DNA of 17,853 nucleotides from Prevotella sp. CAG:891 (GTDB lineage Bacteria > Bacteroidota > Bacteroidia > Bacteroidales > Bacteroidaceae). Position 1 is the stretch's first letter, and the number at the start of each line of letters is the position of its first letter. This document shows positions 8,748 through 17,042 of this stretch, in pieces. The position numbers and the translations under genes were made by a program. The notes below the pieces were generated by a model. It had not been told where the DNA came from. It searched no databases and saw only the letters and a program-made list of their open reading frames with translations. The stretch spans positions 9,736 through 27,588 of the forward strand of contig FR901757.1 of assembly GCA_000437675.1 (NCBI GenBank), written 5' to 3'.

Positions 8748-11021
8748 ATGAAGCAAAAAATTTCATGGATGGTTTGGGTCTGCTTGCTCTGTCTGTCGGC
8801 ACTCGTCGCTTGCTCCGACCTCGAACTGAATTACGATAAACAACAACCCACCGACCGTGGCATTTGGCTCTCGTTCAACATCGACGGCCTGAGCAACGGC
8901 AGCAAGCAAACGCGCAGCACCTTGCAGAGCTGCGAGGTGAACTACAAGGATGTGAAGGATGTGTATCTGTATGTTTTCAACGGAAATACTGCCGATGCCA
9001 CTTGCATTCATGCAGAAAAGTTAAATTGGAAAGGCAACATCACGCAGAAACATTGGGTGAGTATCGACTTGAATAAAGGTCAGCCCTATACGTTTATGGC
9101 CGTAGGCTGCGACCGCAATGTGGATAAGACTCCCTCCCCCTCCACTTATGGTTTTCCCAATAATATTGAAAAAGATGTTACCAAATTGGGTAATTGCATC
9201 GCTAAGGTGCAGGATGGTAAGTCAAAAGACGATGTAGCTCATGAACAGTTCTTTGTGGCTATGCAATCCAGACAAATCAGCAATCAGGTGGAAGAAGTGG
9301 CGCTGACCCTGCGTCGCAAAGTGGCGGGCATCTTGGTATATCTTCGCAACATCCCGACGCGAGTAACATATAAGGAAAATGCATGGGATGTCAAGAAATT
9401 GCAAGTTTGTCTGCATAAAGCTCAATCCTCACAAGTAGCTTTGTGGAAGGCAGATGCCAATAAAGATGTTTATGGTACGGGAGACTTGGCAGGCAACGAG
9501 GTGCTGTTCGATGTTGAATTGTCGGAAAAAAACGGCTTTTTTTCTACAAAAAAGGAAGGCAATGATACTAAGAAACTCGATTACTTTGTCAAGGTAGGCA
9601 ATGACAGCGTGTTGGCCGACTCGTATTTGGCAGGAGCCTATCTGCTGCCGTTGGATTCTTTGGACGGGCAAGCCACCTTATCGGTTAATCTGATAGGTGA
9701 GCACCATAGCGGTGAAGGACAAGTTACGGAGGAACAAGTGCTGAAAACCTACGAGGTGTATTACAAGAACCCGAAAACCAACAACCGCACCAACGACTTC
9801 CCCATCAAGGAGAATACCCTTTATGCCATTGGTAAAAAACTGAGCAACTCTACGACGAACGGCGATAAACCGGCCGACCTGAGCGGTAACCTGCTTGAAC
9901 TCGAAGTGCTGCCCTGGGACACCATCAAACTGGACAACGTTTTCCCGGTTGTTACCGGCCCTGCACGCATCGAGGCTGACTACAATGACGAAAAGTATGT
10001 ATTCAATGCCATGTATGACAGCTTGATTATTACTATTAAGCCGGCTATCGATAAGGATTCGACGATTAAAAAGCCTTGGACATTGAATGTTGCATACGAT
10101 CTCCAAAATGAGGCTTTTCCTGAGGATGTAAATAAGGATAAACTGACCGACTGGATTCACTTTGAGACTTATGATGCTGAAGGTAAATTTGTTGGTTATA
10201 CCAATGAAGTTAAGGGTACAGGTGAAAAGGAGGTTAAAGTTAAAGTAGTTATCAACGACTATGCCGTGCAGCGTGCTTTGCCTGAAGGGAATGTGTATAC
10301 GGCAGAATATGTTGAAAAAATAAAGAAAGATATTCGTCGGGCTAAGTTACAACTTTGGACAGAAGATGTTCCTAAACCCTACACCATTCAGGTGCAGCAG
10401 TACAACACAATGACCATTTATAGTCGAGGAGGTAAGCGTGGAAAACCTGCTTATCGCGGCATAGCTCGATTGGATTTTGATTGTGAATACGACAAACAGA
10501 CTGGCGAAATTATTGTTGGTAATTCAGCGCAGATTGGTTGGGGATACTTTAAAACGGGTAATGAATATGTATCGGGCGATAACCCGATGGATTATGCTGA
10601 CGGAGAAGTTACCTCAGACCATTGTTACAATCGTTGGAAAAAGGGTGCTTGGGGTTCGGGTGCCTACAAGGGTTCATCAATCCAACTGCTAACTTGCAGA
10701 TTTTGCAACCTGCAAACGGTGGAAGAAAATGGCATAGCCAAAGTGATTGATAAGAATAGTGCCAATGATGATGATCATACAAAGGAAAAGAATTGGTACT
10801 TACCGGCTTACTACGAAATGTGGGGCGTGTCGCAGACTTTTGGCAATCAATATGAGGCTTTAGGTTATACTTACAAGCAAACCTACTGGACATCGAGTGG
10901 CGACAACGGCTGGTATAAGGATGCCTACATCACTCAAATTGGTGTAGATGAATCGGCTGACAATTGGCAACGCGATAAGAACCTTCATCATCGCGCCATG
11001 TACATGGTGCATTTTGAATAA
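8748..11021 (+). CDS. Long fimbrillin with C-terminal head domain, probable tip subunit
   Basis: 757 aa from ATG 8748 (MKQKISW...). ATG 8736 adds four residues and is less likely. Lipobox L-V-A-C (Cys22), then SDLE. Candidate maturation site Q-T-R-S at Arg56, followed by strand D-V-Y-L-Y-V-F-N. The motif L-R-R-K-V-A-G-I-L-V-Y-L-R-N-I-P begins at 188. The fimbrillin part ends near 392 (Y-A-I-G-K-K, K-P-A-D-L-S-G, then L-L-E-L-E-V-L-P-W), where simpler subunits stop. About 365 more residues follow: a beta region and a C-terminal module with G-W-G-Y-F-K-T-G (597-604) and W-Y-L-P-A (683-687), recalling DUF1566/lectin-like folds. The protein encoded at 11042 shares this module. Such fimbrillin-plus-head proteins are good candidates for the adhesive tip. 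The stretch 10020-10560 is more AT-rich than its surroundings. Confidence 0.7.
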   Translation: MKQKISWMVWVCLLCLSALVACSDLELNYDKQQPTDRGIWLSFNIDGLSNGSKQTRSTLQSCEVNYKDVKDVYLYVFNGNTADATCIHAEKLNWKGNITQKHWVSIDLNKGQPYTFMAVGCDRNVDKTPSPSTYGFPNNIEKDVTKLGNCIAKVQDGKSKDDVAHEQFFVAMQSRQISNQVEEVALTLRRKVAGILVYLRNIPTRVTYKENAWDVKKLQVCLHKAQSSQVALWKADANKDVYGTGDLAGNEVLFDVELSEKNGFFSTKKEGNDTKKLDYFVKVGNDSVLADSYLAGAYLLPLDSLDGQATLSVNLIGEHHSGEGQVTEEQVLKTYEVYYKNPKTNNRTNDFPIKENTLYAIGKKLSNSTTNGDKPADLSGNLLELEVLPWDTIKLDNVFPVVTGPARIEADYNDEKYVFNAMYDSLIITIKPAIDKDSTIKKPWTLNVAYDLQNEAFPEDVNKDKLTDWIHFETYDAEGKFVGYTNEVKGTGEKEVKVKVVINDYAVQRALPEGNVYTAEYVEKIKKDIRRAKLQLWTEDVPKPYTIQVQQYNTMTIYSRGGKRGKPAYRGIARLDFDCEYDKQTGEIIVGNSAQIGWGYFKTGNEYVSGDNPMDYADGEVTSDHCYNRWKKGAWGSGAYKGSSIQLLTCRFCNLQTVEENGIAKVIDKNSANDDDHTKEKNWYLPAYYEMWGVSQTFGNQYEALGYTYKQTYWTSSGDNGWYKDAYITQIGVDESADNWQRDKNLHHRAMYMVHFE

Positions 11022-11041
11022 AACAATTAAGTTTATAAGGT

Positions 11042-13351
11042 ATGAAAACTGGATTCAAATACATAGGATTTTGGCTGATGTTGCTGTTGGCCGTAGCCTG
11101 TCAGGACGAGTGGCAGGTTGAGGCACCAGCGTATGGTCTGGAAAAGGAAGTTTGCTTGGAACTGGAACCAGAAGGTATGCCGGTGGTCGAAATGCGAAGT
11201 GGCAACATGGTGGAGGCCGACAGCCGCGTGGAGCACGTGATTGTGTATGTATTCAATCAAGACGGTACGAAATTGCTGATGCACTATCAGCAGGATTTGG
11301 AACATCCCGACCTAAAGGTGCGCGTGATGTTGCCGGGTTTGGCAGAAAATGAACAGTTACAGATTCATGCAGTATGCAACTACCATCAGTTGTGGGATAC
11401 AAAAATCGACAAACTCGATGACTTGAAGGACGTGATGCTCACCATCAAAGAACCCGATGGCGCATTCAACGGGGCCATGGTGATGCACGGCAGCACCATG
11501 CTCGATAAGAAAGCGGTGGACAACAAAAGTCAGACAAATAAAATTCCCGTTACCCGTTTGGCCGCCCGCGTCGACCTTGATTTGCAGTTCATTCCCGAAA
11601 TCCCAACCGACAAGTTCTATCTAACAAATATACGCTTGTGTAACGTGCCAAAGCGCAGTTGGTTGGTGCAGAGAACGCGGGCAAACAATGATACCATTGC
11701 TCCGATGACGACAGAAGATGCTGTTTCCGCCCCTGTAGAAGTTACTAAGCCCGAAATTCAGCCAAATCCGGATGTGCCGGTCCAACCCGACGCTCCGACC
11801 CAGTCCGAGGAATCGTTCAAGAACTACTTCCCTTCGATGGACCTGGCGTACGAAAAGGATGAAAAAGTTGAGACAAATATAGCCAGATTGACCACCTACC
11901 TCTTTGAGAATCGCCGAGGCTGTAAAGAGAAAGATAATTATTTTTCTGATGTTTTCGGTGAAAACAAAGACATATGGCAAACTCTGAAGGGTAAATTGGG
12001 TAAGGAACAATACAAAACTGCCAGTTACCTGCTGATTGAAGGCTTCTATAAATCGGGTAATACCACCTCGAAAGCCTCCTATCGTATTTATCTTGGAGCC
12101 AATAATTACAAGGACTTCAACGTGCGTCGCAACCACCTGTATAAAGTAACGGGCGTAATCAAAACCTGCAACAAAATAGATACACGCGTCGACGTATTAG
12201 TGTTGGGAGGTTCTACCATCACAGCCTCGTTCAACAATCCGCTCGATGCCCACTTCAATTCCGCGCCCTGCTTCGGCTTTACGCGCAACGAAGGCGGTTG
12301 GGAACTCTATGTTGAAGAACCCGACAAGCATCCCTGGCTCGAAATTTCCTTCTCTTCGCAATACCGTCCTCGCATTGCCGGTAAGCCCATCGAAGCAGGT
12401 AAGGAAATGATGTATGCCGGTACACGCTTCGAAGGAACGGGAAGTCTGAGTACCTATTTCTATGTACATACCGATGAGTACATTCCCGAAAATCCGGCAG
12501 CCAACGAAGGTTTGAACAATACGGAGGACTCAACATCGTGGCGTACGGGCACCATCGTGCTGCGCGACAAAAAGAATGGTAGCATAGCGCGCATCAAAGT
12601 GATGCAGCGTCCGGCTCAGGTAGTACGCATGCCGGTAAAGGATGCCTTCGGCAAAGTGAAGTTCTACAATGAGTACTTCATTGAGTACGAACTGGAACGC
12701 AAAAATCTCACTTGGGGTTTTCTGAAATATGGTGCCAACCCCGTGATGACCAGTATGATCAACGACCGCTGGGATGGTCTGGCCAACACGCGTCGCCTGT
12801 ATCAGGAGGCCATCAAAACGGGCGACATCAACGACACAAGCTTCGATGCCGGCATTTACCGCGGGGCCTACAATGGTTACTATACGGTGGCTAATGAGTT
12901 CCCGTATCTCAAAAATGATACCCTCAAAATCATCAACCGCATTCCCGATAACCACATGATTAAGTATGTGCTCGGCAAGAATCGCGACCGCAACGGCAAC
13001 GGCTACATCGACTACGACGAAATTGTGTGGTACGTTCCGGCCCTCGATGAATTGGCCTTTTTGAAGGAAAAATTAGAGGCAAAAACCGTGAAGTTCCAGA
13101 ACAGCAACGAACGCTTCCACTCATCCACTCCCTACCTCGCCGGCTACACGGCCGAAGTACCGGGACGTGCCTTCTACGTCAAGATGGGACAAGGCAAAAA
13201 AGCCTTTGCCATGCGCGACCGCCAGTACAACGTGCTTTGCTGTCGTCGCAAGAATGCCTGGACGGGCGATCCGAACTCGGGCATAGGTGGTAACATCGGC
13301 GTTGACTCGAACTGGAAACCTAATGAAGAGGAAATTTTACCGAAATACTAA
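11042..13351 (+). CDS. DUF4906-like fimbrillin with EF-hand-type loop, probable tip subunit
   Basis: 769 aa. Signal peptide MKTGFKYIGF..., lipobox A-V-A-C (Cys20), then QDEW. Candidate maturation site E-M-R-S at Arg52, followed by strand H-V-I-V-Y-V-F-N. The inter-domain motif is V-T-R-L-A-A-R-V-D-L-D-L (170-181). A P/E-rich stretch lies near 235-260. The C-terminal half contains N-L-T-W-G-F-L-K-Y-G (555-564), a canonical 12-residue EF-hand loop D-R-N-G-N-G-Y-I-D-Y-D-E (649-660) and W-Y-V-P-A (663-667). An EF-hand-like loop just before W-Y-x-P-A is what I recall from DUF4906 proteins of Bacteroidales pilus loci. The module matches the end of the 8748 protein, which lacks the loop. The gene starts 20 bp after its neighbour and ends 18 bp before the next. 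A calcium-stabilised adhesive head is inferred; no ligand can be named. Confidence 0.7.
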   Translation: MKTGFKYIGFWLMLLLAVACQDEWQVEAPAYGLEKEVCLELEPEGMPVVEMRSGNMVEADSRVEHVIVYVFNQDGTKLLMHYQQDLEHPDLKVRVMLPGLAENEQLQIHAVCNYHQLWDTKIDKLDDLKDVMLTIKEPDGAFNGAMVMHGSTMLDKKAVDNKSQTNKIPVTRLAARVDLDLQFIPEIPTDKFYLTNIRLCNVPKRSWLVQRTRANNDTIAPMTTEDAVSAPVEVTKPEIQPNPDVPVQPDAPTQSEESFKNYFPSMDLAYEKDEKVETNIARLTTYLFENRRGCKEKDNYFSDVFGENKDIWQTLKGKLGKEQYKTASYLLIEGFYKSGNTTSKASYRIYLGANNYKDFNVRRNHLYKVTGVIKTCNKIDTRVDVLVLGGSTITASFNNPLDAHFNSAPCFGFTRNEGGWELYVEEPDKHPWLEISFSSQYRPRIAGKPIEAGKEMMYAGTRFEGTGSLSTYFYVHTDEYIPENPAANEGLNNTEDSTSWRTGTIVLRDKKNGSIARIKVMQRPAQVVRMPVKDAFGKVKFYNEYFIEYELERKNLTWGFLKYGANPVMTSMINDRWDGLANTRRLYQEAIKTGDINDTSFDAGIYRGAYNGYYTVANEFPYLKNDTLKIINRIPDNHMIKYVLGKNRDRNGNGYIDYDEIVWYVPALDELAFLKEKLEAKTVKFQNSNERFHSSTPYLAGYTAEVPGRAFYVKMGQGKKAFAMRDRQYNVLCCRRKNAWTGDPNSGIGGNIGVDSNWKPNEEEILPKY

Positions 13352-13369
13352 GCAAACGAAGCAAAAGTC

Positions 13370-14518
13370 ATGAAGAAAACATGGAATAAATATTTTGCTA
13401 TCCCCCTCCTGATGGCCCTTGGCGGACTTGCGGCTTGCAGCACCGACACCGTGGCCGACGACCTTGGTCCTACGGAACCAGCCGCTGTACAGTTCACCAT
13501 GGCAGTAGGCACCGAAAGTGGCGTGCAGTCTGTGGCCGACAATCAGCTGTTGCGTCTGTTTGTAGGCGAACGAAAACCCGAGCACGGCGTAGAGGAACTG
13601 CACCTGCTGGGCGTGATGGAGGACGTGAAGCAAGGCTACCTAACCTTTACCAAACTGAAGCCCCAATGGTATAAGTTTGCCTTTCTGTGCGTGCCGCGAA
13701 ACGGAAACAATCAGCCCCTGAACCTCTTTACCGAGGAGAATCCCGGCGAGGCAACCTGCGACATGAACCGCATTCTGCTCGACTATATGCCCATCCTTGC
13801 ACAGGGAGCCGGAAAGGAAGATTACCAAAAGAATGATGTACCACTCCCTCCCGGCGATATATATCGAAAGGTATTGAGTTTTTGGCTGAAAAAGGACACA
13901 ATGGTTACGAAGAACGTGGTGCTTACCCGACTGAACGGACAACTCGATTTGGATATGGGTATTTTGGTCGACCAGTTTGAACACATTGTCGACAGCGTAG
14001 AACTGACACTTACGAACCTACCCACACGTATTTATATTACCGACAACGACAAGGATGAAATAAAAACCACGGAGCCGCAAATCGTGCGTTTGGTAACTAA
14101 ACCTTATAATCAGTTGGGTATCAGCGAAAAGGAACGCGAAAATCACCACTTGTTAGCCAACCTCTTGCCCTGTAAACTTGAAGGTAATCTGACGGTCTAT
14201 ACCAAGCAGTCGCAAAAGTTTACGTATCCACTGACCAACAATACGGGCCGAGCTTACTACATCAAGCCCAATACGCGAACCATACTGAAATTCAATGGTA
14301 TTTCGTCCAACTATTTCGACGTGAAATATGCGGGTTTCGACGATACGTCAATCAATGTGGATAACGACGATTGGGACGGCTGGGAAGACAAGCCCCAAAA
14401 GCCCGGCACAGGCGAGAAACCCGAAACCAAGCCCGAGGAGCCGACGCCAGATCCTACCCCTAAACCGGAACCGGCCCCCGAGCCAGAGCCTGCCCCTCAA
14501 CCTACGCCTAATCCCTAA
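13370..14518 (+). CDS. FimB/Mfa2-like minor subunit lipoprotein with proline-rich C-terminal tail
   Basis: 382 aa. MKKTWNKYF start, lipobox L-A-A-C (Cys23), then STDTVADD. Strand A-V-Q-F-T-M-A-V-G is followed, with no arginine between, by L-L-R-L-F-V-G-E, so the candidate maturation site of the pilin and long subunits is missing. The motif L-T-R-L-N-G-Q-L-D-L-D-M (185-196) and the later L-T-L-T-N-L-P are FimB/Mfa2-like. After the last strand (S-I-N-V-D-N-D-D-W-D-G-W) the protein ends in ~42 residues rich in P, E and K (341-382), where other subunits have a hydrophobic tail. It could be a second anchor, a terminal cap or an adaptor; the sequence does not decide. The next gene starts 12-24 bp after the stop, within the same operon. 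Confidence 0.65.
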   Translation: MKKTWNKYFAIPLLMALGGLAACSTDTVADDLGPTEPAAVQFTMAVGTESGVQSVADNQLLRLFVGERKPEHGVEELHLLGVMEDVKQGYLTFTKLKPQWYKFAFLCVPRNGNNQPLNLFTEENPGEATCDMNRILLDYMPILAQGAGKEDYQKNDVPLPPGDIYRKVLSFWLKKDTMVTKNVVLTRLNGQLDLDMGILVDQFEHIVDSVELTLTNLPTRIYITDNDKDEIKTTEPQIVRLVTKPYNQLGISEKERENHHLLANLLPCKLEGNLTVYTKQSQKFTYPLTNNTGRAYYIKPNTRTILKFNGISSNYFDVKYAGFDDTSINVDNDDWDGWEDKPQKPGTGEKPETKPEEPTPDPTPKPEPAPEPEPAPQPTPNP

Positions 14519-14542
14519 TCAAGTTACCCAATGAAAGTAAAC

Positions 14543-16090
14543 ATGAAAGCCAAATATTATCAGTTAATCAGCCTGTGTTTGCTGTGGGCCGCTGCGCTGT
14601 GTACGGCCTGCACCGACGACGCAGTGTCGCCCTTCAACCCCCTGCTCCCCGAGCCCGACGACGGTCTGCCCCAAGTGGCCGACGGTCAGTTTGTAGTGAG
14701 CTACGGCACCTCGGAGGCGGTTTCCCGCGCCCTCTCGACCGATACCCTGCCGGCCAACAAGCGCATTTCGTCACTTCACTACTTTGTGTACGACGAAACG
14801 TCGAAAAACTTGATTAAGATGCGCAAAATTCGTGGTATCAACGAAAATACGCATTGGCCCATCAGCAGTCGCGAAGAAGTGAATGGCCATAAAATGCCCT
14901 GGGAACTACGTCAGGATTTGCAGGACACGCTGATGGCGGGTCCCAAATACCTCATCCTCTTTATTGCCAACATAGACTCTACCTTATTCACCCTGCCTGA
15001 TGGCACCCAGCACCCCGCATTGGTTCGTAATGTCGAAAAATACACCAGTGCCAAAATTCTCCTTCCTAAGGTCCCCTTCTGCGACAACAACATGTACTAT
15101 ATGTGGGAGGATACCCTGCAGGTAACATCGAAAACTACCGTTAAACGAAACGATGTGAAGCTGCAGCGATTGGTGACTCGTACGGACGTGAGGCGAGAGG
15201 AAATAGACCTGAAAAAGGAATTGTATAAGGTAGTTGCTAACAAAGGCTATGAGAAGATGGCCAAGATGCTTGGTATCAATGATAAGATAGACGAACATGT
15301 CGATAAATTCTGTGGAAGAATGATCAAAGAAATGACGGGAGATTACAAACAAGAAGCATCTCAACTTACAACTCTTCTAAAATCACAGGAAACCAAAGAT
15401 ACTTTGCATAAGGCTTTTAAAGAATTGTTCGTAAAGCAATATACCGAAAGCATTCTGTCGAGTGGCTTATCCGGCAGAATTGGACCATGGCCTAAAACAG
15501 GTTCGGTTACAGCTCATTACCTGAAGGGTAGCCGTGCCAATGTGTTGAGTTTTGATCGAAAAGCCGATAAGGATGAGCAGATGAACCAATCAGAAGTTTT
15601 GGAATTATCAGATGGAAAATTTACCATCATTGGATTTTCGGGAAGTGAAGCCAATAGACAGAACGGAATTACCCAATTAGTATTCCAAGGTAAAGAGCCT
15701 AATTCTACCTTTGATATAAACAACGACACGTTGTGGTTAAAAGGTGGACTTAATACTCGACACAAAGTGAAGTGTAATCCTGTTAATTCGGTATATATTG
15801 ATGTCAGTGATAAGACTCCTAAAAAAAATCCTACCCTCAATTTCATGGATGCCTTGAAGAATATCCCTGACTGGGTAACACTAAGTCAATATAAGGGGGC
15901 AGATCAGAAAAAGACATTCTTTGAAATGGCAAAAGATAGAGTGTTTAATAGTGGATTCATTAGTGAAGATTATTCAGAATATGGAGTAAACTTCTCGAAC
16001 TTTCTATTTTCCAAATTTTCAATCCCCGATATAACCGTGGACAATGCCGACAAAATTGTTACCGTTTATCCTTCTTGGATTTACGAATAA
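14543..16090 (+). CDS. Fimbrillin-like lipoprotein with helical insertion
   Basis: 515 aa from ATG 14543 (MKAKYYQ...). ATG 14531 in frame adds four residues and cannot be excluded. Lipobox C-T-A-C (Cys23), then TDDAV. Strand F-V-V-S-Y-G-T, a candidate maturation arginine A-V-S-R-A at 62, then S-L-H-Y-F-V-Y-D-E. The motif K-L-Q-R-L-V-T-R-T-D-V (206-216) places it with the other subunits. Next comes a ~85-residue lysine/glutamate-rich segment (about 222-308) that reads as several amphipathic helices, unusual in these beta proteins. Beta-type sequence then resumes. The last residues, K-I-V-T-V-Y-P-S-W-I-Y-E, look like a terminal strand. DNA from about 15220 to 16010 is more AT-rich than the first 600 bp. 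Last gene of the operon, 35 bp before a terminator. Exact role unknown. Confidence 0.65.
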   Translation: MKAKYYQLISLCLLWAAALCTACTDDAVSPFNPLLPEPDDGLPQVADGQFVVSYGTSEAVSRALSTDTLPANKRISSLHYFVYDETSKNLIKMRKIRGINENTHWPISSREEVNGHKMPWELRQDLQDTLMAGPKYLILFIANIDSTLFTLPDGTQHPALVRNVEKYTSAKILLPKVPFCDNNMYYMWEDTLQVTSKTTVKRNDVKLQRLVTRTDVRREEIDLKKELYKVVANKGYEKMAKMLGINDKIDEHVDKFCGRMIKEMTGDYKQEASQLTTLLKSQETKDTLHKAFKELFVKQYTESILSSGLSGRIGPWPKTGSVTAHYLKGSRANVLSFDRKADKDEQMNQSEVLELSDGKFTIIGFSGSEANRQNGITQLVFQGKEPNSTFDINNDTLWLKGGLNTRHKVKCNPVNSVYIDVSDKTPKKNPTLNFMDALKNIPDWVTLSQYKGADQKKTFFEMAKDRVFNSGFISEDYSEYGVNFSNFLFSKFSIPDITVDNADKIVTVYPSWIYE

Positions 16091-16125
16091 CCCATACGTT
16101 CGAAACTACATAAGTTAAAAAGCTC

Positions 16126-16179
16126 CATCTTCTTTAGTCTTGTGCTTGCGGCAGGACTGAAGAAGATGAATTCTTTTTA
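16126..16179 (+). terminator. Rho-independent terminator of the pilus operon
   Basis: 14-nt arms catcttctttagtc (16126-16139) and gactgaagaagatg (16155-16168) pair with one G-T wobble around a 15-nt loop, followed by ttctttttat at 16171-16180. It begins 36 bp after the last pilus gene. Confidence 0.8.
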
Positions 16180-16231
16180 TGTCTCTGTGAAATTTATTTC
16201 AGTTAAATTTAAACAGCCTCTTCATTCATTT

Positions 16232-16263
16232 TTTGCTTCTTTGTTTGCTTTTCCATACCTTTG
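16232..16263 (+). promoter_or_regulatory. Bacteroidetes-type promoter for the small secreted protein gene
   Basis: TTTG at 16232-16235 and TACCTTTG at 16256-16263 (consensus TAnnTTTG) are separated by 20 bp, the spacing known for the main Bacteroidetes sigma factor. It sits after the pilus operon terminator and about 110 bp before the next gene. The sequence 16091-16371 otherwise shows no gene. Confidence 0.7.
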
Positions 16264-16374
16264 CCCTCGCCAAGTAAGGTTGTTGAAACAACTATGGCCT
16301 TGTACCCCCAAAAAGGAAAGACAGATGTTCGACCTTTCATTGGCGAAAGAAACAATTTAAGTAGATTTGTTATG

Positions 16375-16382
16375 AAAAAAAA
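16375..16382 (+). other. A8 homopolymer putting the obvious ATG out of frame
   Basis: ATG at 16372 is followed by eight A. With seven A the reading would be M-K-K-I-M-L-M-M-L-A-A-V, a normal signal peptide running into the gene at 16385. With eight, the ATG leads into another frame. This may be a sequence error, a slippage site or a real mutation. Confidence 0.75.
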
Positions 16383-16384
16383 TC

Positions 16385-16795
16385 ATGTTGATGATGTTGG
16401 CGGCTGTATTTGCCGTGGCTGCAAGCGCACAAACTAAAAAACAATATTATTGCGAGGTAAAGGCGGTGGATAATGGACTGAATGATGCGCAGAATGTGGT
16501 GATCGACTTTGGTAATAAACCCGTTTATCAGGCTTGGAAAAAACTGACTGTCATTCACGTGCTGGTGGATGATCAGGGTAAATGGCTTGGATTGAATAGC
16601 ATGGTGGATGCTGCTAACTTCCTGGCTGATAAAGGCTGGAAACTGACGCAAACGTATAGCTCGGTGCATGAATCGAAAACAATTCTGCATTGGGTGTTTT
16701 GCAAAGAAGCAGATAGCCCGGAAGAGGCTATCAAGGGGATTATGACACGAAGGGAGTATAAAAAACTGATGAAAAATAAGGAGACTGCTCATTAG
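16385..16795 (+). CDS. Small secreted protein of unknown function
   Basis: 136 aa as read from ATG 16385. The N-terminus is hydrophobic (MLMMLAAVFAVAASAQ) with an A-S-A/Q signal peptidase I site, but it lacks the usual positive residues. These would come from ATG 16372 (M-K-K-I-) if the A8 tract had seven A. The mature part (~120 aa) has a V-D-D-Q-G-K-W, then F/L-N-S-M-V-D-A-A-N-F-L-A-D-K-G-W-K-L pattern and ends basic. I recognise this as resembling unnamed small periplasmic or secreted proteins of Bacteroidales, but know no function. It has its own promoter and lies between two terminators, so it is a single-gene unit apart from the pilus operon. Two cysteines (Cys23 in the mature N-terminal part, and one in WVFCKE) could form a disulfide. 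Confidence 0.7.
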   Translation: MLMMLAAVFAVAASAQTKKQYYCEVKAVDNGLNDAQNVVIDFGNKPVYQAWKKLTVIHVLVDDQGKWLGLNSMVDAANFLADKGWKLTQTYSSVHESKTILHWVFCKEADSPEEAIKGIMTRREYKKLMKNKETAH

Positions 16796-16812
16796 CTGCG
16801 AGATACCTATCG

Positions 16813-17042
16813 GCATACGTTGCACTTTGGTTGATGAACCGTTATCAGCAGGTCTTGAATTTGAATTATACAAAAACAGCAATAAACAAAAAACAGCGAC
16901 GAATCGTAACGTATGAATATGATTCGGGTATACGTTGCACTTTGGTTAATGAACCGTTATCAGCAGGCCTTGAATTTGAATTATACAAAAACAGCAATAA
17001 ACATAAAAACAGCGACGAACCATAACGTATGAATATGGTTCG
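16813..17042 (+). repeat. Two tandem 115-bp direct repeats
   Basis: Copy 1 (16813-16927) and copy 2 (16928-17042) run head to tail from [gc/gt]atacgttgcactttgg to atg[a/g]ttcg. I count about seven differences, one a single-base indel. Both copies end in an inverted repeat around the loop taacgtatgaata; in copy 2 this extends into the terminator at 17005. The unit is not a multiple of three and no convincing gene runs through it. Confidence 0.85.

Noticed and set aside
16142..16360. 72-codon + ORF between the pilus operon and the small secreted protein gene
   Set aside because: It runs across the terminator loop and the TTTG/TACCTTTG promoter, has no coding-like composition, and is short enough to arise by chance.
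16370..16882. 170-codon minus-strand ORF over the small secreted protein
   Set aside because: The + strand gene has a promoter, a signal peptide and a family-like pattern; the minus ORF has none of these.
16831..17025. 64-codon ORF through the direct repeats
   Set aside because: The two repeat copies are read in different frames because the unit is 115 bp. The ORF ends inside the terminator stem and has no family resemblance.
16813..17042. CRISPR-like array
   Set aside because: Only two long adjacent copies, no spacers between short repeats and no cas genes in the window.
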